This document shows positions 26,350 through 35,900 of a stretch of DNA of 64,000 bases, one piece after another (within the stretch, counting starts at the first letter, position 1; every line of letters starts with the position of its first letter). Under the pieces are notes generated by a model. The model saw only the letters and a list, made by a program, of their open reading frames with translations, did not search any database and was not told the origin of the DNA. Location: the NCBI GenBank assembly GCA_036653535.1, contig JAVVTR010000001.1, positions 310,001 through 374,000 on the forward strand, given 5' to 3'. The position numbers and the translations under genes are program-made. The DNA is from JAVVTR01 sp036653535. GTDB taxonomy: Bacteria > Bacteroidota > Bacteroidia > Bacteroidales > P3.

Positions 26350-27904
26350 TCACGCTTTTTACGGGAGTAAAAACGGTTTTTGGCACTTCTACAAACAGAG
26401 TAGTCCAATTGGCCATAGCCCCGTTCCAAAGTCCGGGCAGTTCCATCGCTTTTATTTCCCTGCCTTTTACAGATTTTTGAGAAATAAAGGCAGTACTGGG
26501 ATCTATATATTGCTTTAAATCGAATTTTTCTCCTTGGTAGTTATACACGCTACATACTAAATCTACAGGGTTGAAATAGGTAGACTTGCTAAATATCTCT
26601 TTTTGCAGTGGATCTGCCATATCTATTTGCGCCGATTCCACAATTTGCAAACTAAGCTGCGAACTCTTCCTGCCTTGTGAATCCTCCTTAGCTTTTGCTT
26701 TATTCCAAACCCAAAACGGACCTCCTCCTGGTTCTCCCTCGTTCTTTACCATTCCACATACTCGTATAGGACGATTTAGAAGCTCGAACAAAATTTGGCC
26801 TTGTTCTTCTATACTAATAGCGTTTGAAGGGATAGGCATACCTAAATCTAAAGGCAAAACCATGCACAATTTTTCTTTAGCAAATTTAGCAATGGTAGTG
26901 ATTAATTCGGGGGTAAGTTTTTCTTTTTGTAATGCCTCTAAAAACAAAAAACTCTGCTGTCTAACTTCTAATAAAAAACCTGCTAACATACGTTTATAAA
27001 TTAAACCCTTTTTACAATGGGTTTCTGTACTTACGTTATCAATATTCTTTATAAAAATTAAATCGGCTTCTATTTCGTTTAAGTTCTCTATTAACGCTCC
27101 ATGACCACCTGGACGAAAAACTATGCGTTTCCCTTCCTCTCTAAATATTTGATTATCGGTTGTAACTGCCATGGTATTGGTGGAACTCTTCTGAGTGGAA
27201 TATGTAATTTCGTATTTTATGGAAAAACGTTTTTCGTAGATAGGAAGTACTTTCTGCTCTAATAACTTAAAAAGAGGTAAGAATTCGGGAGAAACGGTAA
27301 AATGCAAACGGCATTTGCTATTTTTGTTCGCATATAGGGCGGCTTCTACTAAGTGTTCCTCTAAGGCCGTGCGAAAATAAGATCCATAACTGTGAAATAA
27401 TAAGAGGGCTTTGGGTAAATTGCCATATTGCAATCCATGCTCTAAAAGAGAATCTAATATGGGAAGATAATCTTTTTTTTCTAGACATTTTTCTATTGAA
27501 TAGCCTTCTTTGGCAAGACATTCGGATAGAGCCTGGTAAAAAGCAAACTTTGGCAAATGCGAAAAAAATCTCTCCACTTCTAAATTAGGCGTAGCTGTAG
27601 CAGGTGTATTTGGATTTTCATAGAAAGCAAATAAAGATTTAAACATTCTCGTAGCGGCTCCCGAAGCTGGAACAAATTTCATGGGTTCCCGCCCTTTTGG
27701 AAACGAAAAGTTTTCATAAATGGTACTGTATCGCTCTTGGTCGGATTCCAAAAAAGAAAAAACACCTTTCCCTCTTTGCGCACTATCTGCCAAAGAAGCG
27801 TAGGGAAAGCCTTTTTCAAAATCTTGCATTTGCTTCTGCAAATCTATTTCGCTGATCCCAATTTGCTGCAATTGTATTAAATCTTGTTTGCTAAGCTTTT
27901 CCAT
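26306..27904 (-). CDS. DUF4301 family protein
   Basis: 532 residues, near the full family length. Distinctive segments are PKGREPMKFVPASGAATRMF (near residue 75), AVTTDNQIFREEGKRIVFRP followed by GGHGALIENLN, and VCGMVKNEGEPGGGPFWVWN. These include nucleotidyltransferase-like or sugar-binding-looking Gly-rich loops, but no function is established. It lies 10 bases after etfA, so it is co-transcribed with the acyl-CoA dehydrogenase/ETF genes. A conserved neighbourhood of this kind in Porphyromonas relatives would fit a role linked to butyrate metabolism, but that is inference. Confidence 0.85.
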   Translation of the reverse strand: MEKLSKQDLIQLQQIGISEIDLQKQMQDFEKGFPYASLADSAQRGKGVFSFLESDQERYSTIYENFSFPKGREPMKFVPASGAATRMFKSLFAFYENPNTPATATPNLEVERFFSHLPKFAFYQALSECLAKEGYSIEKCLEKKDYLPILDSLLEHGLQYGNLPKALLLFHSYGSYFRTALEEHLVEAALYANKNSKCRLHFTVSPEFLPLFKLLEQKVLPIYEKRFSIKYEITYSTQKSSTNTMAVTTDNQIFREEGKRIVFRPGGHGALIENLNEIEADLIFIKNIDNVSTETHCKKGLIYKRMLAGFLLEVRQQSFLFLEALQKEKLTPELITTIAKFAKEKLCMVLPLDLGMPIPSNAISIEEQGQILFELLNRPIRVCGMVKNEGEPGGGPFWVWNKAKAKEDSQGRKSSQLSLQIVESAQIDMADPLQKEIFSKSTYFNPVDLVCSVYNYQGEKFDLKQYIDPSTAFISQKSVKGREIKAMELPGLWNGAMANWTTLFVEVPKTVFTPVKSVNDLLRKEHNNTRDL

Positions 27905-27914
27905 ACGACATACC

Positions 27915-28925
27915 CTATTTCTTGCTCAATTTTTCTATTAAAACAGGAAGCAATTTTTTTAAATCACAAACTAATCCTAAGTCGGCCACTTCGAAAATTG
28001 GAGCGTACTTATCTTTGTTAACAGCTATAATTAAATCGGAATTTTCCATCCCTGCTAAATGCTGAATAGCTCCTGAAATACCCATAGCAAAATACACATC
28101 GGGACGCACGGTTTTTCCTGTTTGACCCACCTGACGAGCATGATCCATAAGCCCCGAATCGACCATTGCTCTGGAAGAAGAAACTTCTCCTGATAAGCAA
28201 GCGGCTAATTCTTTTAGTTTATCGAAACCTGCAGCATCGCCTACTCCACGACCTCCGGATACGAGTACATGTGCGGTGGTAATATCTACTAAGTTCTTTT
28301 GGGCTTTTACTATTTCCTTTACTCTTACTCTAAATTTCGATCTATCAAAATTTACTTTTATCTCTTCTATTTCTCCCTTTCGCTGTGGATCTTGGGCTCT
28401 TACCAACATTACTCCCGGACGAACCGTTGACATTTGCGGACGACGTTCACTACACATAATGGTCGCCATTAAATTTCCACCAAATGCGGGACGGGTCATA
28501 AGTAGATCTTTGCTTGTTTCGTCTATGGCTAATTCTGTACAATCGGCCGTTAAACCGGTTTCTAAACGGGCGGAAATACGAGGCCCTAAATCGCGACCAA
28601 TGGTGGTGGCACCTAATAAAAGCACACTGGGTTTCTTTTCTTTTACAATAGAAACAATGGCTTGTGTGTAAGGTTCGGTAGTGTATACTCGCAAATCTTT
28701 ATCTTCTACTACCAATACTTTGTCGGCTCCGTGGGCAATAAGTTTTTGGGCTTGATTTTTAATTTCATAACCCAAAAGAACGGCGTACACTTCTTCATGG
28801 AGTGCATCGGCCAAATCTCTAGCTTTGCCCAAAAGTTCGAGCGCTACGTTTTGTATTTGTCCTTCTCTTTGTTCTACAAAAACAAATACATTTTTATATG
28901 CTGTTATATCCATTTTTTCGTTCAT
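27915..28925 (-). CDS. etfA: Electron transfer flavoprotein alpha subunit
   Basis: 336 residues. The N-terminal nucleotide-binding-like domain is followed by the diagnostic FAD-binding domain: LVSGGRGVGDAAGFDKLKEL, SRAMVDSGLMDHARQVGQTG, YFAMGISGAIQHLAGM, and FEVADLGLVCDLKKLLPVL. With EtfB it receives electrons from acyl-CoA dehydrogenase, or in bifurcating versions couples NADH oxidation to crotonyl-CoA and ferredoxin reduction. The gene follows etfB by 5 bases. In a Bacteroidales fermenter a butyryl-CoA dehydrogenase/Etf bifurcating complex is likely but not proven here. Confidence 0.95.
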   Translation of the reverse strand: MNEKMDITAYKNVFVFVEQREGQIQNVALELLGKARDLADALHEEVYAVLLGYEIKNQAQKLIAHGADKVLVVEDKDLRVYTTEPYTQAIVSIVKEKKPSVLLLGATTIGRDLGPRISARLETGLTADCTELAIDETSKDLLMTRPAFGGNLMATIMCSERRPQMSTVRPGVMLVRAQDPQRKGEIEEIKVNFDRSKFRVRVKEIVKAQKNLVDITTAHVLVSGGRGVGDAAGFDKLKELAACLSGEVSSSRAMVDSGLMDHARQVGQTGKTVRPDVYFAMGISGAIQHLAGMENSDLIIAVNKDKYAPIFEVADLGLVCDLKKLLPVLIEKLSKK

Positions 28926-28930
28926 TCTCG

Positions 28931-29713
28931 TTAAATAATGTATTTTTCTTTTAGTTTGCTAATAATAAGATCGGCTGCTTCTCTTTCATCCACTTCGAAA
29001 AGTTTGCCTGCGGTTTTACCGCCTTTGGCAAAAGCCTTTTTTACGCGAGTGGGAGAACCGTTCAATCCTAATTTAGTGGGATCCGTTTTAATTTGATCGG
29101 CCGTCATTATTTTTATTTCTTGATCATAAGCGGTCATAATACCCGAAACGGACATATAACGAGCTTGATTGCCGGAGGCTAATACGGTTAATAAGCAAGG
29201 AGTGTCTACTTCCCATACTTGATAGCCTTCTTCGGTTTGCTTTTTTACGGTTAAGGTTTTCTTTCCATCGTATTCCAAACCCTCTACGTAACTTACCTGT
29301 GGAAGATCTAATTTTTCGGCTACTTCCGGCCCTACTTGCGCCGTGTCGCCATCTATGGCTTGACGCCCGGCTATAATTAAATCGTATTCTAGGGTGGACA
29401 GGGCTCCAGCCAAGGCGTTGGAGGTGGCTAAGGTGTCGGCTCCAGCAAATTTGCGATCGGTAAGCAAAATGGCTCTGTCGGCGCCCATAGCAAGGGCTTC
29501 TCGGAGAATAGCCTCCGCTTGGGGCGGTCCCATGGTAATAACCGTAACTTCGGCTTGGTGTTTATCTTTGAGTTGGAGCGCAAATTCTAAGCCTCCCTTA
29601 TCATCTGGATTCATTATACTGGGAACCCCATCTCTAATAAGGGTTCCTGTAACCGGATCCAATTTAATTTCGGTCGTATCCGGTACTTGTTTGATACAAA
29701 CTATTATTTTCAT
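28931..29713 (-). CDS. etfB: Electron transfer flavoprotein beta subunit
   Basis: About 260 residues. The start MKIIVCIKQVPDTTEIKLDP is the canonical EtfB N-terminus, so I prefer the ATG at 29713 over an in-frame ATG at 29722 that adds only MLR. The AMP/FAD-binding features are visible: FALQLKDKHQAEVTVITMGP, ILREALAMGADRAILLTDRK, and DLIIAGRQAIDGDTAQVGPE. It is co-transcribed with the acyl-CoA dehydrogenase upstream (about 50 bases) and etfA downstream. Confidence 0.95.
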   Translation of the reverse strand: MKIIVCIKQVPDTTEIKLDPVTGTLIRDGVPSIMNPDDKGGLEFALQLKDKHQAEVTVITMGPPQAEAILREALAMGADRAILLTDRKFAGADTLATSNALAGALSTLEYDLIIAGRQAIDGDTAQVGPEVAEKLDLPQVSYVEGLEYDGKKTLTVKKQTEEGYQVWEVDTPCLLTVLASGNQARYMSVSGIMTAYDQEIKIMTADQIKTDPTKLGLNGSPTRVKKAFAKGGKTAGKLFEVDEREAADLIISKLKEKYII

Positions 29714-29761
29714 ACGTAACATTTTTTTATATTGAGCTTATGGGTGGAAATAAAACTTGTT

Positions 29762-30901
29762 TTATTTTAACAAGTTACTGGCAATGACCATTCTTTGCAC
29801 TTCGGAGGTTCCTTCGTAAATTTCCGTAATCTTGGCATCTCTCATCATGCGTTCTACTGGATATTCTCTGGTGTATCCATACCCACCATGAAATTGCACC
29901 GCTTTAGTGGTAACTTCCATGGCGGTTTCTGCCGCAAAAAGTTTGGCCATGGCGGCATCTACAGAATAGGGTTGTTTTCCATCTTTTTTATAGGCCGCTT
30001 TGCGCACCAATAAACGAGAAGCTTCTATTTTAGTTTGTAAATCGGCTAATTGAAATTGCGTATTCTGAAATTGGGCAATGGCTTTTTTAAATTGCTTTCT
30101 TTCTTTAGTATATTTTACGGTTTCGTCCATGGCTCCTTGTGCAATGCCTAAGGCTTGGGAGGCAATACCAATACGGCCTCCATCTAAGGTTTTCATAGCT
30201 ATTCCGAAACCTCCGCCTACCCGCCCAAGAATATTGGCTTTCGGCACTCTTACTTCTTCGAAAATTAATTCACAAGTGGCGGAACCACGAATACCCATTT
30301 TCTTTTCTTTTTTACCTATGCTAAAACCGGGCATGCCTCTTTCAAGGATAAAAGCCGTAATTCCCTTTACTCCCAACGATTTGTCGGTCATTCCAAATAC
30401 TATAAAAATATCGGCATATTCAGCATTGGTAATAAAAATTTTGGTTCCATTTAAGATATAGTCTTGCCCGTCTTCTACGGCCATGGTTTGTTGGGAAGAG
30501 GCATCGGTACCCGCATTAGGTTCGGTAAGCCCAAAAGCGCCCAACCATTCTCCTTTGGCTAATTTGGGCAAATATTTCTTTTTTTGATCGTCGGTACCAT
30601 GCTCTAAAATTGGGGCAGCGCATAGAGAGGTGTGAGCCGATACTATTACTCCGGTGGTAGCACAAACTCTCGAAAGTTCTTCCACTGCCATGGTGTATAT
30701 TTGTGTGGTTCCTCCCTCTCCGCCGTATTCTACTGGGATAGGAATTCCCATAATGCCTAATTTTGCCATTTTTTGCACGGTTTGCAAAGGAAATATCTCC
30801 TTTTCATCCACTTCAGCCGCCAGTGGTTTCACTTCTTTTTCGGCAAATTCTCTAATCATTTGCAAAAAAAGTTCTTCTTGTTTGGTCAAACTAAAATCCA
30901 T
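29762..30901 (-). CDS. Short-chain acyl-CoA dehydrogenase (butyryl-CoA dehydrogenase type)
   Basis: 379 residues, family length. FAD and substrate motifs are present: LGAFGLTEPNAGTDASSQQT, the FITNAEYAD loop, and QFHGGYGYTREYPVERMMRD near the C-terminus, with the catalytic Glu in ITEIYEGTSEVQRMV. It interconverts butyryl-CoA and crotonyl-CoA, passing electrons to the EtfAB encoded next. With the kam genes at 55-62 kb it would complete fermentation of lysine to butyrate. It is first in its transcript, with a -7 box at 30966-30973. Confidence 0.93.
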   Translation of the reverse strand: MDFSLTKQEELFLQMIREFAEKEVKPLAAEVDEKEIFPLQTVQKMAKLGIMGIPIPVEYGGEGGTTQIYTMAVEELSRVCATTGVIVSAHTSLCAAPILEHGTDDQKKKYLPKLAKGEWLGAFGLTEPNAGTDASSQQTMAVEDGQDYILNGTKIFITNAEYADIFIVFGMTDKSLGVKGITAFILERGMPGFSIGKKEKKMGIRGSATCELIFEEVRVPKANILGRVGGGFGIAMKTLDGGRIGIASQALGIAQGAMDETVKYTKERKQFKKAIAQFQNTQFQLADLQTKIEASRLLVRKAAYKKDGKQPYSVDAAMAKLFAAETAMEVTTKAVQFHGGYGYTREYPVERMMRDAKITEIYEGTSEVQRMVIASNLLK

Positions 30902-30965
30902 ATTTCTTTTTCTTTTTTATTTCTCTGTTTTTTTTAGAAATTTTCTCCTAAACTTTCCAAAGTTG

Positions 30966-30973
30966 CAAAGGTA
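30966..30973 (-). promoter_or_regulatory. -7 element for acyl-CoA dehydrogenase/etf operon
   Basis: The minus strand reads TACCTTTG, an exact TAnnTTTG match, 65 bases upstream of the start at 30901. The upstream -33 region is only weakly similar to TTTG. Confidence 0.55.
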
Positions 30974-31055
30974 AAAAAATGTTTTGAATTAACCCCTTTG
31001 AAAGGCAATTTTCGTGAAAACGAGAAAGATAAAAACAGGTTTTAAAATGCAGTTA

Positions 31056-31071
31056 ACGGGCGTTAACCCGT
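31056..31071. promoter_or_regulatory. Inverted repeat, candidate operator of the MATE gene
   Basis: ACGGG and CCCGT flank CGTTAA at 31056-31071, and two GTTAAC palindromes lie 10 bases apart here. The element sits just upstream of the -33 position of the plus-strand promoter, where a repressor or activator could act. Confidence 0.35.
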
Positions 31072-31079
31072 GTAGTAGC

Positions 31080-31110
31080 TTGTAGAACTCCCTAAAAGAA
31101 ACTATCTTTG
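31080..31110 (+). promoter_or_regulatory. Bacteroidota promoter for the MATE gene
   Basis: TATCTTTG (31103-31110) is an exact -7 box. TTG at 31080-31082, 20 bases upstream, is a partial -33 box. The predicted start near 31117 leaves a leader of about 127 bases containing a tandem repeat. Confidence 0.6.
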
Positions 31111-31182
31111 AGCAAAGTTTTTTGGGAAAAACGAAATGGATTTTATCTCTTCCCATGGCAGGGTGTACAGGAGTTTATCCTC

Positions 31183-31226
31183 TTTCCTTTAGTCGAAAAT
31201 TCATTTTCCTTTAGTCAAAAATTCAT
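31183..31226 (+). repeat. Tandem 22-bp duplication in the MATE leader
   Basis: The 22-base unit beginning TTTCCTTTAGTC occurs at 31183-31204 and 31205-31226 with a single G-to-A difference and no spacer. It ends 18 bases before the start codon, inside the untranslated leader. Confidence 0.85.
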
Positions 31227-31243
31227 AACTTTAAATTTAATTT

Positions 31244-32587
31244 ATGTCCACTACGCCCTTGGTCCTCGGTTCCGAAAAAATAGGAAAATTACTGAGACAA
31301 TATGCTTTCCCCTCTATCGTTGCTATGACGGCAGCCTCTCTTTATAACATGATTGATAGTATTTTTATTGGACACGGAGTAGGGGCTCTTGCTATTTCTG
31401 GTTTAGCTCTCACTTTTCCATTAATGAATTTATCCGCTGCTTTCGGCTCTTTGGTTGGGGCAGGCGCTGCTACTTTGGTTTCTGTTAGTTTGGGCCAAAA
31501 AAATTACGAACGGGCTACTAATGTGGTTGGAAATGTGGTGAGTTTAAATATTATCATAGGTTCGGCTTTCACCCTCTTTTCTTTGATTTTTTTAGATCCC
31601 ATTCTTCTCTTCTTTGGTGCCAGCCAAGCTACTCTTCCTTTTGCACGAGATTATATGCGTATTATTTTATGGGGAAACATCATTACGCATATATTTTTGG
31701 GACTAACGGCAGTACTACGTTCTTGTGGATATCCCAAGAAATCTATGATTATAACCGTAGCCACCGTAATTTTAAACGGAATATTGGATGCCTTTTTTAT
31801 TTTTGTTTTGGGAATGGGCATAAAGGGAGCTGCCTTGGCTACTATTTTAGCACAAGCAATTTGTTTAATACCTGTATTCCATCATTTTATGAACAAAAAA
31901 AGCTTTATTCATTTTAAAAAAGGATGTTTTCGTTTACGAGCAAAAATTGTGAAAAACTCTCTATCTATAGGCCTTTCCCCTTTCCTTATGAATTTATGCG
32001 CTTGCTTTGTCGTTATTTTTATTAACCAAGGTCTTAATCGCTATGGAGGCGACCTTTCTATTGGTGCTTACGGCATTATCAACCGCATTGGCTTTATTTT
32101 TATAATGATTGTTATGGGCCTGAACCAAGGGATACAGCCTATTGCTGGATATAACTACGGAGCTCATCAAATAGACAGGGTCAAAGAGGTGTTAAAAAAA
32201 GGTATTGGCTGGGGCATTGTTATTATGACTATTGGTTTTTTATTAGCGGAGTTATTCCCTCGTTCTTTAGTTACTATTTTTACTGTAGATGTCGAACTAA
32301 TTCGCCGCTCGGAAGAGGGTTTGCGCATTGTATGTATGGCCTTCCCTATCATAGGGTTCCAAATGGTTGTTACCAATTTCTTTCAAAGTATTGGCATGCC
32401 TAAAATTTCTATCTTCCTCTCTTTAACGCGTCAATTGATTTTTCTTATTCCCGGTTTAATTATATTGCCTTTGTTTTTTGACGGTTTGGGTATTTGGATT
32501 AGTATGCCTATTGCGGATATTTTGGCTGCTATATTGGCTGGTATTGTTTTATATAAAAAACGTAAACTTTTTACAACGGTCTATTAG
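31244..32587 (+). CDS. MATE family multidrug/cation efflux transporter
   Basis: 447 residues with 12 predicted helices arranged as two MatE halves. The first half opens LGSEKIGKLLRQYAFPSIVA and contains YNMIDSIFIGHGVGALAISG. The second half contains GIINRIGFIFIMIVMGLNQG followed by IQPIAGYNYGA. These are signatures of MATE antiporters that use Na+ or H+ gradients to expel drugs or metabolites. The start at 31244 follows an AT-rich leader. It is convergent with the T9SS gene ending at 32931, with two large inverted repeats between. Confidence 0.93.
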   Translation: MSTTPLVLGSEKIGKLLRQYAFPSIVAMTAASLYNMIDSIFIGHGVGALAISGLALTFPLMNLSAAFGSLVGAGAATLVSVSLGQKNYERATNVVGNVVSLNIIIGSAFTLFSLIFLDPILLFFGASQATLPFARDYMRIILWGNIITHIFLGLTAVLRSCGYPKKSMIITVATVILNGILDAFFIFVLGMGIKGAALATILAQAICLIPVFHHFMNKKSFIHFKKGCFRLRAKIVKNSLSIGLSPFLMNLCACFVVIFINQGLNRYGGDLSIGAYGIINRIGFIFIMIVMGLNQGIQPIAGYNYGAHQIDRVKEVLKKGIGWGIVIMTIGFLLAELFPRSLVTIFTVDVELIRRSEEGLRIVCMAFPIIGFQMVVTNFFQSIGMPKISIFLSLTRQLIFLIPGLIILPLFFDGLGIWISMPIADILAAILAGIVLYKKRKLFTTVY

Positions 32588-32724
32588 CTCTCTATTAGCT
32601 TTGGAAGAGAAAAATGGATAGTTGCTCCTCTTTTCTTATACAAACGTTGTACTATATAAAATGGGGTAGCATACCAGTTTCTGATTATTCTCCTCTTTTC
32701 TTATCTATCTGTATATGGGATAAA

Positions 32725-32770
32725 TATTTGACAGCAGCATATTTTCTAGAAAATATGCTGCTGTCAAATA
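32725..32770. repeat. Perfect 46-bp palindrome
   Basis: Two 23-base arms are exact inverse complements with no spacer, centred between 32747 and 32748. The core is CATATTTTCTAGAAAATATG, flanked by GACAGCAG and CTGCTGTC. It could extrude as a cruciform, form a transcript hairpin with a CTAG tip, or be a protein-binding site. It is 138 bases after the MATE stop codon. Confidence 0.9.
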
Positions 32771-32852
32771 CTATTTGGTTCCATGGATACATTTATCGAA
32801 AATATAAAATTGGATTTCCTCTGTGGAAAAAGGGTGGAAAACTCCAAAATAG

Positions 32853-32894
32853 AAAATGGCTAATAAATTACCAACTCAATTTATTAGCCATTTT
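32853..32894. terminator. Bidirectional hairpin terminator
   Basis: A perfect 17-bp stem pairs 32853-32869 with 32878-32894 around an 8-base loop. The stem begins with AAAA and ends with TTTT, so it gives a T tract on either strand. It ends the minus-strand T9SS gene 36 bases after its stop and backs up the MATE transcript end. Confidence 0.85.
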
Positions 32895-32930
32895 CTTGGT
32901 ACTTGGATCCGCATTTTAAAGAATAATTCT

Positions 32931-35900
32931 TTAAAGTTTTACTATTTTTTGCGTTAAAGTTTTACCATTGAGAAGTTCTATTTTTACAATATAACTTCCG
33001 GCAGCTAAAGCGCGTAAACTAATAGCCTGTGCCTTTTGCTGTTTGCCAAGAATACAAGTTCCTTGTAAATTGTAAATCGACAAATTTTGGTAATCGCCCT
33101 GAACGTTTAATATATCCGAAACAGGAACAGGATAGAGAATTATGCCTGCTTCTCTCAATGATTCCTCATTAGAGGTGGGTTCTAACAATACCAATACTTC
33201 TTCTCCTAATACCTCATCGTGTCCTTTATACTGCGCAGCAACACGATAGCTATAAGTGCCTGCATCTAACATTTTGTCGGTATAGGAAAGGGTGGTAATG
33301 GGGTTGGTGGTAAGCAACGCTCCGTCTTTATAGAGTTTAAACCCAGTTAAGGTTGGTTCAGCCCCTTTTACAAGCAATGGTTCGTTAAAAGGAACGGCGG
33401 CGGTAGTAATGAGAAAACTTCGTTTTTGACTTGCTTGAGCAACGAGACTAAAACCACTTTCCTTCCCTGGTGCATATATTTTTTTCTTCTCTTGACTAAG
33501 TTCTCTTTCTTTAGTTAGAAGCCCTGCTATGCACCAATTGCCATTCAAGCCAGATGCGCTCCATGCTTCCAAATCGGTTGGATTTAAAGAAAGTAAACAA
33601 CCATAGGGAGAAACCAATTCCCCTACAGAGGTAACAATGCAATTTTCTTTCATATCGTAATCGGATATGGTATATCCTATTACTACTTCCCAAGCATTGG
33701 CGGGTATCTCTATAGGTTTATCAAAAATAATGGTATTAAAATTATTTACTCTAAGACGAGAGGTGGTGGCTTTATTGTAAACAAAAACATTATTGATAAT
33801 TACAAAGGGACAAACCGTGGCTTGGGTAGGAAGGAATAATTCTATACCGGAAATTTGAAAATCTTTAATCTGTGCTAAGCCACCATTAGCCGCTGTATCC
33901 CATGCAATTGCCATACTTACAGCCTGACCTGTGGTAATACCATAGCTTGAAAGAGGAACTCCTTCTCCATAGCGTGCCGGATAAGGTTTTTCGAAATAAG
34001 GCAACTGCCAATTTAAATTAACATCAAATTTCTTCGCATTTTCGGCATTAACAAGTCCTTTTCCATGTAGAAGGGCGGGAGCTTCAAAACTACCCAAATG
34101 GGTAACCTCTACAGCAATACTATCGGAGCTCACACAAGAATTATCGTAAAACGATTCTATTCTATAGTTGTAGGTTCCCACTGGAACAGCCGCATCCACG
34201 TAGCTAAATACAAAAACACCATCTTCTTTATTTAGCAATTCATTATTTCTGTAAACATTAAATTGAACCAATCCGGAAGAAAGATTGTTTTCTGGTTTTT
34301 CCCATGTAAAAAATACACTCTTATTAATTTCTTCTGCTTTTATATGCTGTACAGGATGACAAGTTCCTATTGGATTAATAGTGACTTTTGCTGGAGCAGA
34401 TTCCGATTTGCAACCGTTGGCAAAAACTGCTTCTGCTTTAAAGGTAAAATCGCCTGCATCTACTAATTCTGTACAATAACTTCTTTTAGGAAGAGGCTCT
34501 GTATTTAGCTTTATATCGTTTTTATAAAGATTATATCCTTTAAGTCCTTTAGGAGCTTGCAATTCAAGATATACGGCTCTGTTGTTTTGGTAGGTCACTT
34601 GTAGGACAGGAACAAGGCATATGGTACTATCTTCGAGCGTTGCAACAGAAAGACCTCCTGCGGTGGAACCGTTTCTTCCAGACATTTCTACTACCCATGG
34701 TAAATCGTAAAGATCGAAAACTTTCCCAGTGGCTTTTTTGGTGGCCACATCGTATTCCACAATTTGATTGTAGTGTTCCCCTGTTTGTTCGTAAGCATAG
34801 ATTTTTCCATTATGATAAACGGTTCCCATGGCTGCGGTGTAGGTAATACCGTCTTCCAATTTTTCTCCGTCCATATTTACAAAAATACTTTTTTGCACAT
34901 CATCTCCTCCTCCTACGGAGAATCCGCCCCTGCCTTGGTCGAGCGTAGGAATATAAGCAATATAACGAGATTCTATTGCTATAGGAATTTGATTAATAAT
35001 AAATTTTGTTGCCAAATCTATTTCGTAAATAAATTTGCTCTTGCAACATACAAAGGTTCTATCTCCTACTATAACTACCGATACTACGGCGGGTAAATTT
35101 TCTATTCTGAAAGTTTCTTCTACATCCCCATTTGGTTTGTAACGAGTAATAGCTTCCCGATTCCAATCGGAAGAATAGTTAACTCCCTTCACGGTAAAAT
35201 AAACTAAGGCATTGGGCCTTTGTAAATCTACCTGTCCCACATAGTCGTAAAGATCTGGTTGTATAATGGCAGCCGTTTTACTTTCTTTTTGGGTGCTTTT
35301 TAAGATGGTTCCGGCCTGAGGAAGCATAAAATTAATAGCATCGTATTTTGGGGAACCAACTACGGCAATATTCCCTACAGCAATATTGGCAGAGGGTAAA
35401 CCCCAACGTAAGGAAAAATAGCGATTATAAATTAATTCCGTGTTTATAGACCCTATTGGATAACATCCATCGACATTAATAATTTGTAATTTCACCGGCT
35501 TGCTCATAAAAGACTCTCCATCGGCATATACCGCCGTAGTGGTGTATGCATGTGCCCCTGCTGTATTACTTTCTAAAGAATATTTTGTTTGAGTTATTGG
35601 TATTATCTCTGTATTCATTTTTATAGAATCGCAGTAGATATGATATCCTAAAAGTTCACGACCGCAAGGTAGAGGCTTTTCCCAAGACATATCTACGGTC
35701 ATGGTTCCTTTTTTTTGTTTGGCAATAAAAGAAAGAGGACGGGCTTTTATCATGGTAGGATCTAAATCTATAATAAAAATCTCCCAACCGGAAGTATAAG
35801 CAGTAAAACCAACAATGGTTCTTCCATCGGAGGAAACATCCATAGGGGTAAATAGGGTTCTCTCCCCTAAGTCTAATCCATATAATTCGTATAAGTATAC

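Larger units (their letters stand above)
32588..32930. other. Convergent intergenic region with two large inverted repeats
   Basis: This stretch of 343 bases has no supported gene; a 101-codon plus-strand frame here lacks protein-like composition and spans both hairpins. It carries the 46-bp palindrome (32725-32770) and the stem-loop at 32853-32894. Confidence 0.6.

Noticed and set aside
28276..28671. A 131-codon plus-strand frame opposite etfA
   Set aside because: It lies entirely antisense to a clear etfA with full FAD-binding motifs, and its translation has no recognisable domain.
32614..32919. A 101-codon plus-strand frame between the MATE and T9SS genes
   Set aside because: It runs through the perfect palindrome and the terminator stem and shows no protein-like composition.
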